A stretch of 64,000 bases of DNA from Saprospiraceae bacterium (GCA_028285085.1 JANQQI010000023.1:81717-145716); one strand, 5' to 3'; shown: positions 35,965 through 44,984, counted from the stretch's first letter. Translations and numbers: made by a program. The notes: generated by a model not told the origin, from the sequence alone.

Positions 35965-36537
35965 TTAGTTCTTTCGCCTGCGTGTCCAAAAGTCGATTTC
36001 TACCTCAACTTCTTTAGCAAGAAATTCGGGCATGTCCGTATGTGCAAAATCACTGCCAACGCCGTAGTCCATTCGGTTCAGCTTCGTACGTAGCTTAAAG
36101 CCGATCGTATTTCCATCAATGTTGACAATCTCGAAAGGTAATACGACTGATTTGGTAACGCCATGCATGCTCAGCTGGCCATAGGCCGCATAGTTGGCAT
36201 AATTGATCCGGCGGAGCGAATCACTGGTAAAGCGAATCAAAGGAAATTGTTCAACATCAAAAAAATCGGCAGATTGTAGATGCGTATCGCGATCCGGGAT
36301 ACCGGTATTAATGCTATTGACCTTAATTTCTGCCGTAATACTGGATGCCGCAAAATCGGTGTCGTTCCAATCCAGATAAATGTTGTAATCGCTGAACTTA
36401 CCAGTGATGGCTGAAAAGCCAGCGATGGACAATCGAAAACCCACTGTGGAATGATTGGGCTCTACTTCGAGCGAACGAATTTGGGCGTGAGTCAATAGAA
36501 AAACGAATAGACCGAGGGTGGTAAGGAGCAGGCGCAT
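35965..36537 (-). CDS. YceI-family lipocalin-like protein
   Basis: 190 residues from MRLLLTTLGLFVFLLTHAQ, a signal peptide; the track start is 17 codons early and overlaps the divergent gene. YceI signatures: NHSTVGFRLSIAGFSAITGKFSDY, then DTHLQSADFFDVEQFPLIRF and TMHGVTK-like LSMHGVTKSVVLP. These periplasmic barrels bind isoprenoid-type lipids. Divergent from the lipoprotein at 36677. Confidence 0.9.
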   Translation of the reverse strand: MRLLLTTLGLFVFLLTHAQIRSLEVEPNHSTVGFRLSIAGFSAITGKFSDYNIYLDWNDTDFAASSITAEIKVNSINTGIPDRDTHLQSADFFDVEQFPLIRFTSDSLRRINYANYAAYGQLSMHGVTKSVVLPFEIVNIDGNTIGFKLRTKLNRMDYGVGSDFAHTDMPEFLAKEVEVEIDFWTRRRKN

Positions 36538-36676
36538 AAGTTGTGATTTTAGGTAGCGGATGATCAAATTTAAAATATTAACCCCCAAAAAAGTCTACCC
36601 ATTTGCGTGGTTTAGAAGTAAACACTGTGCGCTGTGGCCGCCCACTTCAATAGTAACAATTCACTACCTTTACCTT

Positions 36677-37561
36677 ATGGAAAAACTATGGCTATTACTC
36701 GTCTTGCTAATCTGTGGGTGTGAAAATTATTATTCTGACTTCCCGCTCTCTGAGCACCCTGAAACTCAAGCCCCTTCAGAATCAATGGGCCGTTGGATTT
36801 ATCTTGATTCCAGTAAGGTGATCTATCGGCCATCAGTTGAATTGGAAATCATGGATTGGGGACGAGATGAATATCTGGTGCTTTTGAAGTTTATGGATCG
36901 ACAGGATCTTTTGCCCAGTTTCGATGGAGGCCAAAATTCGGAAATCACCTATCTCTACAAAGTTTGGCTATCCGATTTGGGAGATACCGCCTTTATCAAT
37001 GCTGTGAAATTGCCAGAAAAATCGCAGTTTCAATTTCTGAATTATCAACTTAATCGGGGACAACTTCATTTGCGTTATCTCACCCATAGTTTGACTTTTC
37101 GGGCTCAGGACCCTAAATCGCAGCGTCGTTTCTTTGAAGAACAGACCAAACAGATCGAGCAGCACATGAGTCCGGAAATCTTTGTATTTAACAAACCGGA
37201 TAGCTTATTGTGGAGGGATATCAATCACCAGAAAATCACTGCTGTTTTGGAGTTGAAATTGCCGAAAAAGCGACTGGAGATACAAGAAGATGGCCGCTAT
37301 GAAATAGAAGGCGGACAAGGGATAGGTGATGTCAATGATGAGAATTATCGGAATTTTGTGACTGACCGGGCAATGAATGTCGACTCTTTTATGCAGGAGG
37401 TGAATCGGCGCTATCATTTTGGTTTAGGGAATGATCTGATGAGCAAAAAGAAGCCAGAATATTTCGTCCTAGAAGTGGCGGATGGGGCCATCATCAAATT
37501 GAAATCTACGGACTTTGGGATTGTGGATTTAACCAACGGGCTGATTTTTGTCGGTCGTTAG
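36677..37561 (+). CDS. Lipoprotein of unknown function
   Basis: 294 residues from MEKLWLLLVLLICGC; the lipobox is LICGC. The track start 39 codons upstream crosses the YceI start and is rejected. The mature protein is acidic, with the stretch EDGRYEIEGGQGIGDVNDENY. No domain recognised. Confidence 0.8.
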   Translation: MEKLWLLLVLLICGCENYYSDFPLSEHPETQAPSESMGRWIYLDSSKVIYRPSVELEIMDWGRDEYLVLLKFMDRQDLLPSFDGGQNSEITYLYKVWLSDLGDTAFINAVKLPEKSQFQFLNYQLNRGQLHLRYLTHSLTFRAQDPKSQRRFFEEQTKQIEQHMSPEIFVFNKPDSLLWRDINHQKITAVLELKLPKKRLEIQEDGRYEIEGGQGIGDVNDENYRNFVTDRAMNVDSFMQEVNRRYHFGLGNDLMSKKKPEYFVLEVADGAIIKLKSTDFGIVDLTNGLIFVGR

Positions 37562-37647
37562 CAATCGAAGCTGCGTTTGGTTGAAATATGAATGAGCAGC
37601 AATAAGTGGATAAAAACCGTTATTTTGTAAGTCAAATCGTACTCCTT

Positions 37648-38451
37648 ATGAAGCAGTTGTTTACCCTAGTTATTCTGATCTTTGGTTTTTCTGGCGCTAC
37701 GCTGGCCCAAAATCTCACCTCCTCGACGGCCAACCCTAAGAAAATGTGGCGTATGACTTCGCTCAATGTCGGCCTCGGGATCGATTGTAATAATTTTCGA
37801 TCCATGTCCCTCAATGAGCTGATGATCTTCGCCAAGCATCCCGAAGACATGCAGCGTGATCTGAGTTTGCTCACTGAAGATGCAAGTACTTTTACGGCTG
37901 GGGGCGTCTTGCAAGCCAGCCTCAGTTTTGCACCCTTGAATCGTGCCACGGGTACCTACCGCGATAATCAGGAATGGCGAATCAGTATCGCCTTGCATTC
38001 TCCCAAAGAGGCGATGGTGAGTTTTAAAAATGAAGACCTTGATACGTCGATCGTATACTGTAATCTGCACGGTGAATTTACATTGGAGACTTCTTACATC
38101 TTCAAAGGACGCTGGGGGAAAAACTTCCACTGGTACGCCGGTGGTGGCTTGAATGCTGGTTTGACTTTCGGGAACGAGATGGTGCTGATGTCGGGTAAAT
38201 ATTTCAAGCCCGGAGCGCATCCTTCTACTCAGGAAAGTGATGAAAGTAGCCGGGAGACCTTCGGTGCGAAGTCCGTTTACTATACCCGTTTATTTATTCC
38301 CTACGGGATTTATTATCAAGTGAAGGAGCGATTGCAGTTTGGCCTGGATTTTCGGACCGGACTGGGCTGGCAGATGATTGGCAATGAAAAAACCAATTTC
38401 ATCCACCGCAACGGTGGCTTTGCCTTGGGGGCTCGATTCTTATTTGATTAA
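37648..38451 (+). CDS. Secreted, probable outer-membrane beta-barrel protein
   Basis: 267 residues from MKQLFTLVILIFGFSGATLAQ, a signal peptide. The C-terminal half alternates aromatic and glycine residues (WYAGGGLNAGLTFG, YGIYYQVKERLQFGLDFRTGLGWQM) and ends GARFLFD, typical of small outer-membrane barrels with a C-terminal aromatic. No specific family. It ends 3 bp from the convergent hydrolase gene. Confidence 0.75.
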   Translation: MKQLFTLVILIFGFSGATLAQNLTSSTANPKKMWRMTSLNVGLGIDCNNFRSMSLNELMIFAKHPEDMQRDLSLLTEDASTFTAGGVLQASLSFAPLNRATGTYRDNQEWRISIALHSPKEAMVSFKNEDLDTSIVYCNLHGEFTLETSYIFKGRWGKNFHWYAGGGLNAGLTFGNEMVLMSGKYFKPGAHPSTQESDESSRETFGAKSVYYTRLFIPYGIYYQVKERLQFGLDFRTGLGWQMIGNEKTNFIHRNGGFALGARFLFD

Positions 38452-38454
38452 GCC

Positions 38455-39273
38455 CTAATCTTGCATAAATTTTAAGACTTGCTGCAGCACACTTTCGGTA
38501 CGTAAGATACGAAAGTGCCCCGTGCCTTCAATTTCAACGAATTGACTTACCGGCCATTGCTGGTGAACATTTCTGGACTGGGTGATGGGAATCACCCGAT
38601 CGTTTTTATCGTGGATAATCAAAGCTGATTTGACCTTTATTTTTTTTACAAACTCACTAACGTTGAGCTTAGTCACGTCGAGCTGAGTTTCCTGCTCCAA
38701 TCGCTGAATAAGCCGCTCTTGCACTTTGGGAGCGATACCTACCCGTCGACTGACATCATCGATACGCTCCGAAAATTTATCGGGGACTGTGAGTAGAGCA
38801 TATTTCTTAATTTCCAAATCAGGGTTTTGTGAAAGGGCAAAAGTAGTAGCTACTCCTCCAAAAGAATGACTAATTAAGTGGTCAGCCCCTGTGCTTCGAA
38901 CCATTTGACCAACCAATTCCGTGAATTCAAACAGACTGGTTTGGCCGCGACTGCTAAACCCATGTGAGGGGCCGTCGAAAGCATGGATGGTATAAATATC
39001 GTCTTGTAAGAGTTGCTCGACTAAATCGGAAAAATTACCCGCCTGACCTTCCCAGCCGTGAATGAGTAATAACTGCTTCGGTCCATTACCCCAGCGATAG
39101 GTTTTGATATCAAATCCTTTAAAAAGAATAGTTTCTTGCTGGGCTTTTTGGAGTGTTTCTAGCTCGTTTGTTCGAAGTTTTCGAACCTGCGGATTCGTCA
39201 GGTTGCGGTACGCTAAGTTGACAAACAAAGTCGGAAATATACCCGAGAATAGTTGAACCAGTTGCTTTTGCAT
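38455..39273 (-). CDS. Alpha/beta hydrolase
   Basis: 272 residues. Motifs: LLLIHGWEGQAGNFSDLVEQL for the oxyanion region, HLISHSFGGVATTFAL for the nucleophile Ser (the elbow is SHSFGG, so the first glycine is Ser), IIHDKNDRVIPI for the Asp and IEGTGHFRILR for the His. No signal peptide, so cytosolic. It follows a DUF4349 gene by 15 bp in a likely operon with the dehydratase. Confidence 0.88.
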   Translation of the reverse strand: MQKQLVQLFSGIFPTLFVNLAYRNLTNPQVRKLRTNELETLQKAQQETILFKGFDIKTYRWGNGPKQLLLIHGWEGQAGNFSDLVEQLLQDDIYTIHAFDGPSHGFSSRGQTSLFEFTELVGQMVRSTGADHLISHSFGGVATTFALSQNPDLEIKKYALLTVPDKFSERIDDVSRRVGIAPKVQERLIQRLEQETQLDVTKLNVSEFVKKIKVKSALIIHDKNDRVIPITQSRNVHQQWPVSQFVEIEGTGHFRILRTESVLQQVLKFMQD

Positions 39274-39288
39274 GTTCGTAAAGTCGTC

Positions 39289-40158
39289 TTATTCTTTAAA
39301 GAATCGATCAAATCCTTTAATTTTTTCCAGAATCAATAAAACAAAATAGGCAAATGCGGAAAGGCAAAATAGCAAGGCCATAATTTGTAAATAAAGGCCA
39401 ACTGTCCATTCCAAAGCTACCTTGACCCGTTGTAAAAAGCCAATCTTGCGTTCTTTTCCTTCTCTTAAAGAAAAATGAACGGTGCAAAACTCGTTTTCAT
39501 CATCAAAGTCTCCAAGGCTAACCCCCAGCGCCTGTAATTGTTGTTCAATATCGAGAATACGATTCTCTAACTGCATGTATTCCTCGATTTTACCACTTTT
39601 AGCTTTCAGGTCAATCAACGAGCTGCGTGTTTGTTCCAGCGATATTTTGCGGGCATTTAACTCTTTGTACTCGTTGGTTTTATCATTTTTCGTAATCTGT
39701 TTGGCTTTGACCTTGCCAATGCGGATCAATTGCTGATAAAGGGAATCGAAGTTTTCGGGCGGTACGCCGATGACCATATTGAGTTGCCGATTACCGGTAT
39801 TACCGCTTTTTTGCTCAAACTGAATGAGTGCTTTATGTTGCTCAACGCGCTGTCGCGCTTGCTTCTCATCTGGATCGAACTGACTGGATTTAGTTGTGAT
39901 TTGTGCGACCTTTTCGTACTTCTGATCCATGGTCATAGCGCCCTGTGAGGAGCTGTTGGACTTAGATTCATAGGCATATTCCTTGGAAGCATAATTGCGT
40001 CTGAGCCCATTGATATTGTCAAAAAAAGAACTGCTTCCCAAGTTGTCGCTGAACGTGAGGGTATAACCGTAGGCTAAGCGAAATAAAAACAAGGCCACAA
40101 AACCGAGGATAAGAAAAAGGATGAGTTTTTTGAGTCGTTGTCGAAATGTAGAAGCCAT
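39289..40158 (-). CDS. DUF4349-family membrane protein
   Basis: 289 residues. Two membrane helices, one near the N terminus (LILFLILGFVALFLFRLAYG) and one near the C terminus (IMALLFCLSAFAYFVLLIL), flank a soluble domain with a coiled coil (DLKAKSGKIEEYMQLENRILDIEQQLQAL). The layout and the segment NMVIGVPPENFDSLYQQLIRIG match DUF4349. Role unknown, possibly envelope related. It starts 12 bp after the dehydratase stop. Confidence 0.85.
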   Translation of the reverse strand: MASTFRQRLKKLILFLILGFVALFLFRLAYGYTLTFSDNLGSSSFFDNINGLRRNYASKEYAYESKSNSSSQGAMTMDQKYEKVAQITTKSSQFDPDEKQARQRVEQHKALIQFEQKSGNTGNRQLNMVIGVPPENFDSLYQQLIRIGKVKAKQITKNDKTNEYKELNARKISLEQTRSSLIDLKAKSGKIEEYMQLENRILDIEQQLQALGVSLGDFDDENEFCTVHFSLREGKERKIGFLQRVKVALEWTVGLYLQIMALLFCLSAFAYFVLLILEKIKGFDRFFKE

Positions 40159-40170
40159 AGTGTATAGTGT

Positions 40171-41109
40171 TTAAAAGGGGAGTTGACTAAGATCAACATT
40201 ACCACCGCTGAGAACAATACCAATTTTTTGACCCGCGAAGCGATCCTTTTCGCGAATCAGGGCCGCGAGTGGAACCGCGCAAGATGGTTCGATGATAATC
40301 TTCATGCGTTCCCAGATCAAACGCATAGCGGCTACAATTTCGTCTTCCTCAACCCGGATGATTGCTTTGACGTACTTCTGAATGATGGGAAAATTGATAT
40401 CGCCAAGAACTGTGCGTAAACCATCGGCAATCGTATTAGCAGTAGCGTTGGTTTCAATCTGCCCGCTTTGCAAAGAACGGTAGGCGTCGTCAACCTCAAA
40501 AGGCTCGCCCGCATAAACCACACAATTTTGACCAAAGTGGGTGGCCGCCATGGCCGTTCCCGCCAGCAACCCGCCGCCGCCTACGGGCACAAAGATCGCC
40601 TCTAAATCGGGATGATCCTCGAGTAATTCCATCGTTGCAGTACCTTGGCCGAGAATCACCTCAATTTGATTTGATGGATGGAGCGCTGTAGCGCCTTTCT
40701 GTTTTTGGATGGCAAGTGAGCCGGCTTCTCGTGCAGCGATTGTAGGGGCACATTCGGTAAGTAGGCCACCGTAACCCTGCACCGCATTTTTTTTGACTTG
40801 TGGTGCATTGGACGGCATCACGATATCGGCGGTAACGCCCAGATTTCGGGCCGCCAGAGCTACCGCCTGCGCAAAATTACCGGAGGAATGCGTTACCACG
40901 CCTCGTTGCTTTTCGGCTTCACTCAGACTTGATACCGCCGCTGAAGCCCCCCGGTATTTGAAAGAGCCGGTTTTCTGAAAATTTTCACACTTGAAATAAA
41001 TGTCGGCACCGACTATTGCATTGATTTGTCGTGAACTCATCACCGGGGTGCGGTGAATCACTGGGCGAATGCGTGCATGGGTGTCGAGTAATTGTTGTTT
41101 TTCTTGCAT
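40171..41109 (-). CDS. Threonine/serine dehydratase, PLP-dependent
   Basis: 312 residues, fold-type II PLP enzyme. The Schiff-base lysine is K51 in KTGSFKYRGA; the phosphate-binding loop is VPVGGGGLLAGT. The short length without a regulatory ACT domain fits catabolic threonine dehydratase or serine racemase. The first gene of a three-gene group running to the alpha/beta hydrolase. Confidence 0.9.
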   Translation of the reverse strand: MQEKQQLLDTHARIRPVIHRTPVMSSRQINAIVGADIYFKCENFQKTGSFKYRGASAAVSSLSEAEKQRGVVTHSSGNFAQAVALAARNLGVTADIVMPSNAPQVKKNAVQGYGGLLTECAPTIAAREAGSLAIQKQKGATALHPSNQIEVILGQGTATMELLEDHPDLEAIFVPVGGGGLLAGTAMAATHFGQNCVVYAGEPFEVDDAYRSLQSGQIETNATANTIADGLRTVLGDINFPIIQKYVKAIIRVEEDEIVAAMRLIWERMKIIIEPSCAVPLAALIREKDRFAGQKIGIVLSGGNVDLSQLPF

Positions 41110-41158
41110 GGGGAGTAAGTAATTTTATGAAGGTATGGTCCAATTGTCTGCAATGTAA

Positions 41159-41190
41159 AAGCCATCCGAATCGTCAAATTCGAATGGCTT
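41159..41190 (-). terminator. Hairpin after the AHSA1 gene
   Basis: AAGCCATTCGAAT / GATTCGGATGGCTT on the minus strand forms a 13-bp stem with one mismatch, followed by TTTTAC. A second palindrome CCCCG-N10-CGGGG lies at about 41215-41234. Both are downstream of the AHSA1 stop and upstream of the dehydratase. Confidence 0.5.
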
Positions 41191-41271
41191 CAAAGTTAAA
41201 AAGTTTAGAGACTTCCCCGACTAATGCTGCGGGGATTTTGAATGTGCTACGTTTTATTTCTAGGAAAAATC

Positions 41272-41766
41272 TTAGGCCACCTTTGGTAGATATTCAGCCA
41301 ATTGGTCGAAGGTGCTACCAAAGCCTTGCTCCATATTGGATTTCATACCGTTAAAAAAGTCAATTTCCGCTTGAGTGGCATTCAATGGGTAGCCTTGCAT
41401 CTGGACGATCGTCTGGCCATCGACCTCGGTGAGCGTTAGTTCACTGCGGATTAGTAACGGAAACAACTCGCTGAACGGCGCACGGATGACTTCTCCGTCT
41501 GCATTAGCGAAGCCACTGAGATACACTATTTTTTCTGGCTCGATGAGTGATTCATAAGTGATTTTGCCCCACATGGGGTTGTTGGGCATATCCATGAAGT
41601 AATGAAAGGCGCCGCCTTCCCGGAATTCAAAATCAACGATTTGTAAGTGACAACCTTTGGGGCCCCACCAATGAGCCAGATGCTCGGCCTGACTGAACGA
41701 GGCCCAGACGAGTTGGCGCGGGGCATCGAAAGTTCGTGTGAGTTTGAGTACGTTTTGTGCATCCAT
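41272..41766 (-). CDS. SRPBCC/AHSA1-domain protein
   Basis: 164 residues. The START-like fold of the AHSA1 type is clear: LTRTFDAPRQLVWASFSQAEHLAHWWGPKGC at the N terminus, then FREGGAFHYFMDMP and a C-terminal helix MEQGFGSTFDQLAEYL. Such genes commonly follow an ArsR regulator, as here. Ligand unknown. A strong hairpin separates it from arsR. Confidence 0.9.
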   Translation of the reverse strand: MDAQNVLKLTRTFDAPRQLVWASFSQAEHLAHWWGPKGCHLQIVDFEFREGGAFHYFMDMPNNPMWGKITYESLIEPEKIVYLSGFANADGEVIRAPFSELFPLLIRSELTLTEVDGQTIVQMQGYPLNATQAEIDFFNGMKSNMEQGFGSTFDQLAEYLPKVA

Positions 41767-41826
41767 ATTAATCTATGTTGTGGTTAAAAAATAAACATTG
41801 TCTTGTGACTAGGCATGGCTTCGCCA

Positions 41827-41849
41827 GCTATCAAGCGCGGCTTGATAGC
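41827..41849 (-). repeat. Intercistronic hairpin between arsR and AHSA1
   Basis: GCTATCAAGC / GCTTGATAGC with a 3-base loop forms a perfect 10-bp stem between the two cotranscribed genes. There is no T-run after it on the minus strand, so it is more likely an mRNA-processing or partial attenuation element than a full terminator. Confidence 0.5.
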
Positions 41850-41871
41850 AATTTAAATAGGGGAGGTGTCC

Positions 41872-42189
41872 CTACTTTTTCTTTTGAATCTTTTTTAGAT
41901 AGTCATCCAGCGCATCAAATTTCTGTTCCCAGATTGCTCGGAATTGCTCCACCCAATCGGATACTTCGGTAAGCGGTTCCACTTTGGCTTTGCAATACCG
42001 CTCTCGTCCTTGCTGCTGAATATCGAGTAGCCCACATTCCCACAGGATTTTTATATGCTTCGAAATCGCCGGTCGACTGATCGAGAATTGATCGGCAATG
42101 GCATTTAAATGCAGGCGCTCGTGCGCTACCATCTGGATAATCTCCCGTCGGGTCGGGTCGGCAATAGCTTGGAATACATCTCGTCTCAT
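41872..42189 (-). CDS. ArsR-family regulator
   Basis: 105 residues from MRRDVFQAIADPTRREII; the track start is a TTG 18 codons earlier that would cover the operator dyads. Winged HTH: LNAIADQFSISRPAISKHIKILWECGLLDIQQQGRERY. No metal-binding cysteine pair of the arsenic type; this is the branch normally paired with AHSA1 proteins. Twin GTAAC-N6-GTTAC dyads just upstream are probably its own operator. Confidence 0.92.
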   Translation of the reverse strand: MRRDVFQAIADPTRREIIQMVAHERLHLNAIADQFSISRPAISKHIKILWECGLLDIQQQGRERYCKAKVEPLTEVSDWVEQFRAIWEQKFDALDDYLKKIQKKK

Positions 42190-42197
42190 ATCAATAA

Positions 42198-42239
42198 GTA
42201 ACTGTTCGGTTACAAATATACGTGTAACGATTTGGTTAC
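42198..42239. promoter_or_regulatory. Twin operator dyads for the ArsR regulator
   Basis: GTAACTGTTCGGTTAC (42198-42213) and GTAACGATTTGGTTAC (42224-42239) are two perfect GTAAC-N6-GTTAC palindromes, centres 26 bp apart, 9 bp before the arsR start. Identical arms and position indicate autoregulation. Confidence 0.7.
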
Positions 42240-42398
42240 GCAAGGATTGAGGTGTTTTTATTCTACAATATCAAATGTAGGACGAAATAGGAAAGGGGAT
42301 AGAGACTGCGATCCCAAAGAAATATTTTTCAAGGGAAAGCAACCATCTTAAAATTTTCGGGCTATGTAATAGTGAATGCACTTGAATGTCTCGGATTT

Positions 42399-42935
42399 AT
42401 GCAGATAGATGACTTGTCCCTTATTGTAAAAATTAAAAAAGGAGATAAGAAGGCGATCGCCCAACTTTATCAGCGACATAAGTCGTACTGGTTTAGAATC
42501 TGTTTGAGATATGCACGCGGACGAGACGAAGCACAAGATATTTTTCAGGATGGCGTAGCCAAGGTCTTTCAGGAAATAAAAAAGTTTAATGCGGAACGAG
42601 GAACCTTTAAAGGATGGGCAAATAAAGTCTTGGTACATGAGATCATAAAATCACTAAAAAAAAGTCAATGGCAAACCTCTTTTACAACCTTAGATACTAA
42701 TCTGAGCGGAATGGATTGGAACGGAGACATTATTGAGAAAATAACCGCTAAAGAGTTAACGGCATTAATTCAAACCCTTCCATTTGGTTTTCGAATCGTG
42801 TTTAATATGTATGAGATTGAAGGGTTTTCTCATCGGGAAATTGCAGAAGAATTGAAGATTTCAATTGGTACATCAAAATCTCAACTATCACGTGCGAAAA
42901 AAGCTTTGCAACAAAAAATACAGAAGTTGTTTTAA
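42399..42935 (+). CDS. ECF sigma factor
   Basis: 178 residues from MQIDDLSLIVKIKKGD; the track start is a GTG nine codons earlier. Sigma region 2 (YARGRDEAQDIFQDGVAKVFQEI) and region 4 (HREIAEELKISIGTSKSQLSRAKKALQQ) are clear. No classical zinc anti-sigma gene is seen; the next gene has a short cytoplasmic segment and a membrane helix and may take that role. Likely drives its own operon. Confidence 0.93.
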   Translation: MQIDDLSLIVKIKKGDKKAIAQLYQRHKSYWFRICLRYARGRDEAQDIFQDGVAKVFQEIKKFNAERGTFKGWANKVLVHEIIKSLKKSQWQTSFTTLDTNLSGMDWNGDIIEKITAKELTALIQTLPFGFRIVFNMYEIEGFSHREIAEELKISIGTSKSQLSRAKKALQQKIQKLF

Positions 42936-42947
42936 AAAATAATTCAC

Positions 42948-44399
42948 ATGAAAAACAACAGTATAGGTGATTTTTTTAGGAAAAAGCTGAACGAAGATTC
43001 AATCTCAGAGGATTGGAGTAACCTTGATACTGAAGTCGATGAGCAGGTGCTAAGACGCATTTTATATTCGGGCAATTCTAAAAGTAATAAGTGGAAAAAT
43101 AGTATTGTTCAAATAGGGGTTGGTGTTTTGTTTCTATTGATATGTGGATATGCTTGGCATTTGAATGAAGAATTGAAAATTGTGAAAAAAGAACTGGTGG
43201 ATGTGACTTCTCCTTCTGAAATAAAACAAAGTCAAATGCTGAATCAATTTGGGGAAAGCCATAACATTTTTGCTGATCAAAAAAATGAAAAGAAAGATCC
43301 TCTTTTTGAAACCAAGAACTTCCAACAATTTAAAAGGCAATTAATTCATGATAAAATCGAATTAGAGCAGCAATTAATGTCATTCCAATTAGCAGCTAAG
43401 CAAATCGAAGCTGAGGCCTCACATAGCAAGGATAGTCTCAACGAAATAATTGACCGATTAAAATATCGATTAGCAAGAGATCAGTATTTGGATGCAAAAA
43501 TGAGAGATGATGATTTATTAAGTAATCGGCCTTTAAAGCCTTTGGAATTACCGTTGTTAGACGATTTTCTAAAAATACGACATCTCGACAGAGCCACTTT
43601 GAATCAGATAGATCCAACATCTACAACAAAATATTCTATAGCTTACGAACACATTTTACAATCATGGAATGTGCCATTTACCAGGTCGTTCGATACACAT
43701 CGATTGGTCTCTGGTGGTAGCCAAAATGATTTTGTCTTGTCTCATAGTAACGGATTGATTTTTTCTTTTTCTCCCGAAAAGCATTGGTGGATAAAATCGG
43801 GGATTAGATTTTTGAACTTAGACATAAAAAATACACAGCATTTGGCTTTAGCTTATTCTTCTCGTAACGAAGCATTGGAACCCAATGGAGACATTAATTC
43901 TACTATTTCTACAAAACTTAATACTCCTTTTTTTACTGCAAAAAATTCGCTTGAAATCCAATTTCAACAAACTCGCTTACCTGAAGAAGAGAGTTTAATG
44001 GAATATCGATCAACAGATCATTTATCCATCTCAATGTGGCAAATGCCATTTGGCCTAGCTCGCTATATTCCCGTAAGTAAATCATTGATTTTTATTCATG
44101 GTGGGTTACAGTTAAACGCGATTCAGATAAATGATTACACCTTTCAAACCACCGTTTTGGATGACGAACAAAATACACTTCAAATTTTAAAAGCGAATAC
44201 GGATGTTCAACAACTAAATAATCGAATCTTTTTGGGTGCTTTTGGTGAGTTCGGGATTCAAAGGTCGTTTTATCAGTCGTGGTATTTAAAAACAGCAATA
44301 AGTTATAGTTACCATTTCTTAAAAAATAATGATCATCAAATAGCTGCCCAAGCAAAGACAAGTAGCGCTATAATGCTTGGTTTGGGGTATCAGTTTTAA
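42948..44399 (+). CDS. ECF-linked protein with membrane helix, coiled coil and barrel-like C-terminus
   Basis: 483 residues. A cytoplasmic N-terminus (about 1-50, DDFxLFR-like FFRKKLNEDSISEDWSNLDTEVDEQVLR) precedes one helix (IVQIGVGVLFLLICGYAWHL). Then comes a long coiled coil (about 118-170, FQQFKRQLIHDKIELEQQLM) and a strand-rich C-terminal half ending SAIMLGLGYQF, an outer-membrane-barrel-like end. Read literally it would span inner membrane, periplasm and outer membrane. The N-terminus may bind the sigma factor encoded 12 bp upstream. Function inferred from this layout only. Confidence 0.78.
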   Translation: MKNNSIGDFFRKKLNEDSISEDWSNLDTEVDEQVLRRILYSGNSKSNKWKNSIVQIGVGVLFLLICGYAWHLNEELKIVKKELVDVTSPSEIKQSQMLNQFGESHNIFADQKNEKKDPLFETKNFQQFKRQLIHDKIELEQQLMSFQLAAKQIEAEASHSKDSLNEIIDRLKYRLARDQYLDAKMRDDDLLSNRPLKPLELPLLDDFLKIRHLDRATLNQIDPTSTTKYSIAYEHILQSWNVPFTRSFDTHRLVSGGSQNDFVLSHSNGLIFSFSPEKHWWIKSGIRFLNLDIKNTQHLALAYSSRNEALEPNGDINSTISTKLNTPFFTAKNSLEIQFQQTRLPEEESLMEYRSTDHLSISMWQMPFGLARYIPVSKSLIFIHGGLQLNAIQINDYTFQTTVLDDEQNTLQILKANTDVQQLNNRIFLGAFGEFGIQRSFYQSWYLKTAISYSYHFLKNNDHQIAAQAKTSSAIMLGLGYQF

Positions 44400-44418
44400 T
44401 AAATAAAAAATACTAGTC

Positions 44419-44949
44419 ATGAAAATTAATTATCAGATGCTCTTTTACCTCCTGGCTATCACTATTAGTTCTTGCAATTTGGAAGATGAGCAGTTTAATG
44501 CAAACTACTGTCCCGAACTGGAGTTAAATATCGGTGATTACTGTAGACCTCAAAATCTTCCCGCAGAACCCGTTCACGGCATTGTCAATGAGGACTGCCA
44601 CTGTGAGTATGTTGGCAATTTTGATTGCCTTGAATTGCAAGCTGACTTTAATGATTTTTGTCGTGATGCTGCAGGACGTCTTGGACAGATTAATAACGAT
44701 TGTGAATGTATCATAGGAAATGAAGATGGTAGTTACGACTGTCTCGAACTCGAAGCCAACTTTGGAGACCTTTGCCTGGATGCAGATGAACGTCAGGGCC
44801 GTCTTAATGAGGACTGCGAATGCATGGTTAATGAGCCTGATACAGATTATGATTGTTTTGGTTTACAATTAAATGTTGGAGACGCCTGTGACCGCGATGC
44901 TAATGGTAATGTCCTTTACGTCAACTACTCTTGTCAGTGTGGTGATTGA
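44419..44949 (+). CDS. Cys-rich tandem-repeat lipoprotein
   Basis: 176 residues, lipobox TISSC. The mature part is four tandem repeats of about 36 residues, each with the pattern C-x-x-L-x-x-N/D-x-x-D-x-C then N-x-D-C-x-C (for example DCLELQADFNDFC ... NNDCECI). Four cysteines per unit suggest two disulfides per repeat in an oxidising envelope. The aspartates could bind calcium. Third gene of the ECF operon; I know of no assigned function. Confidence 0.82.
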   Translation: MKINYQMLFYLLAITISSCNLEDEQFNANYCPELELNIGDYCRPQNLPAEPVHGIVNEDCHCEYVGNFDCLELQADFNDFCRDAAGRLGQINNDCECIIGNEDGSYDCLELEANFGDLCLDADERQGRLNEDCECMVNEPDTDYDCFGLQLNVGDACDRDANGNVLYVNYSCQCGD

Positions 44950-44984
44950 CGATTAATTCATTCGATAATAAAATGACAAGGTAA

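Noticed and set aside
37666-38220. 184-residue minus-strand ORF
   Set aside because: It is antisense to the beta-barrel gene, which has a signal peptide and barrel end; the reverse product has neither.
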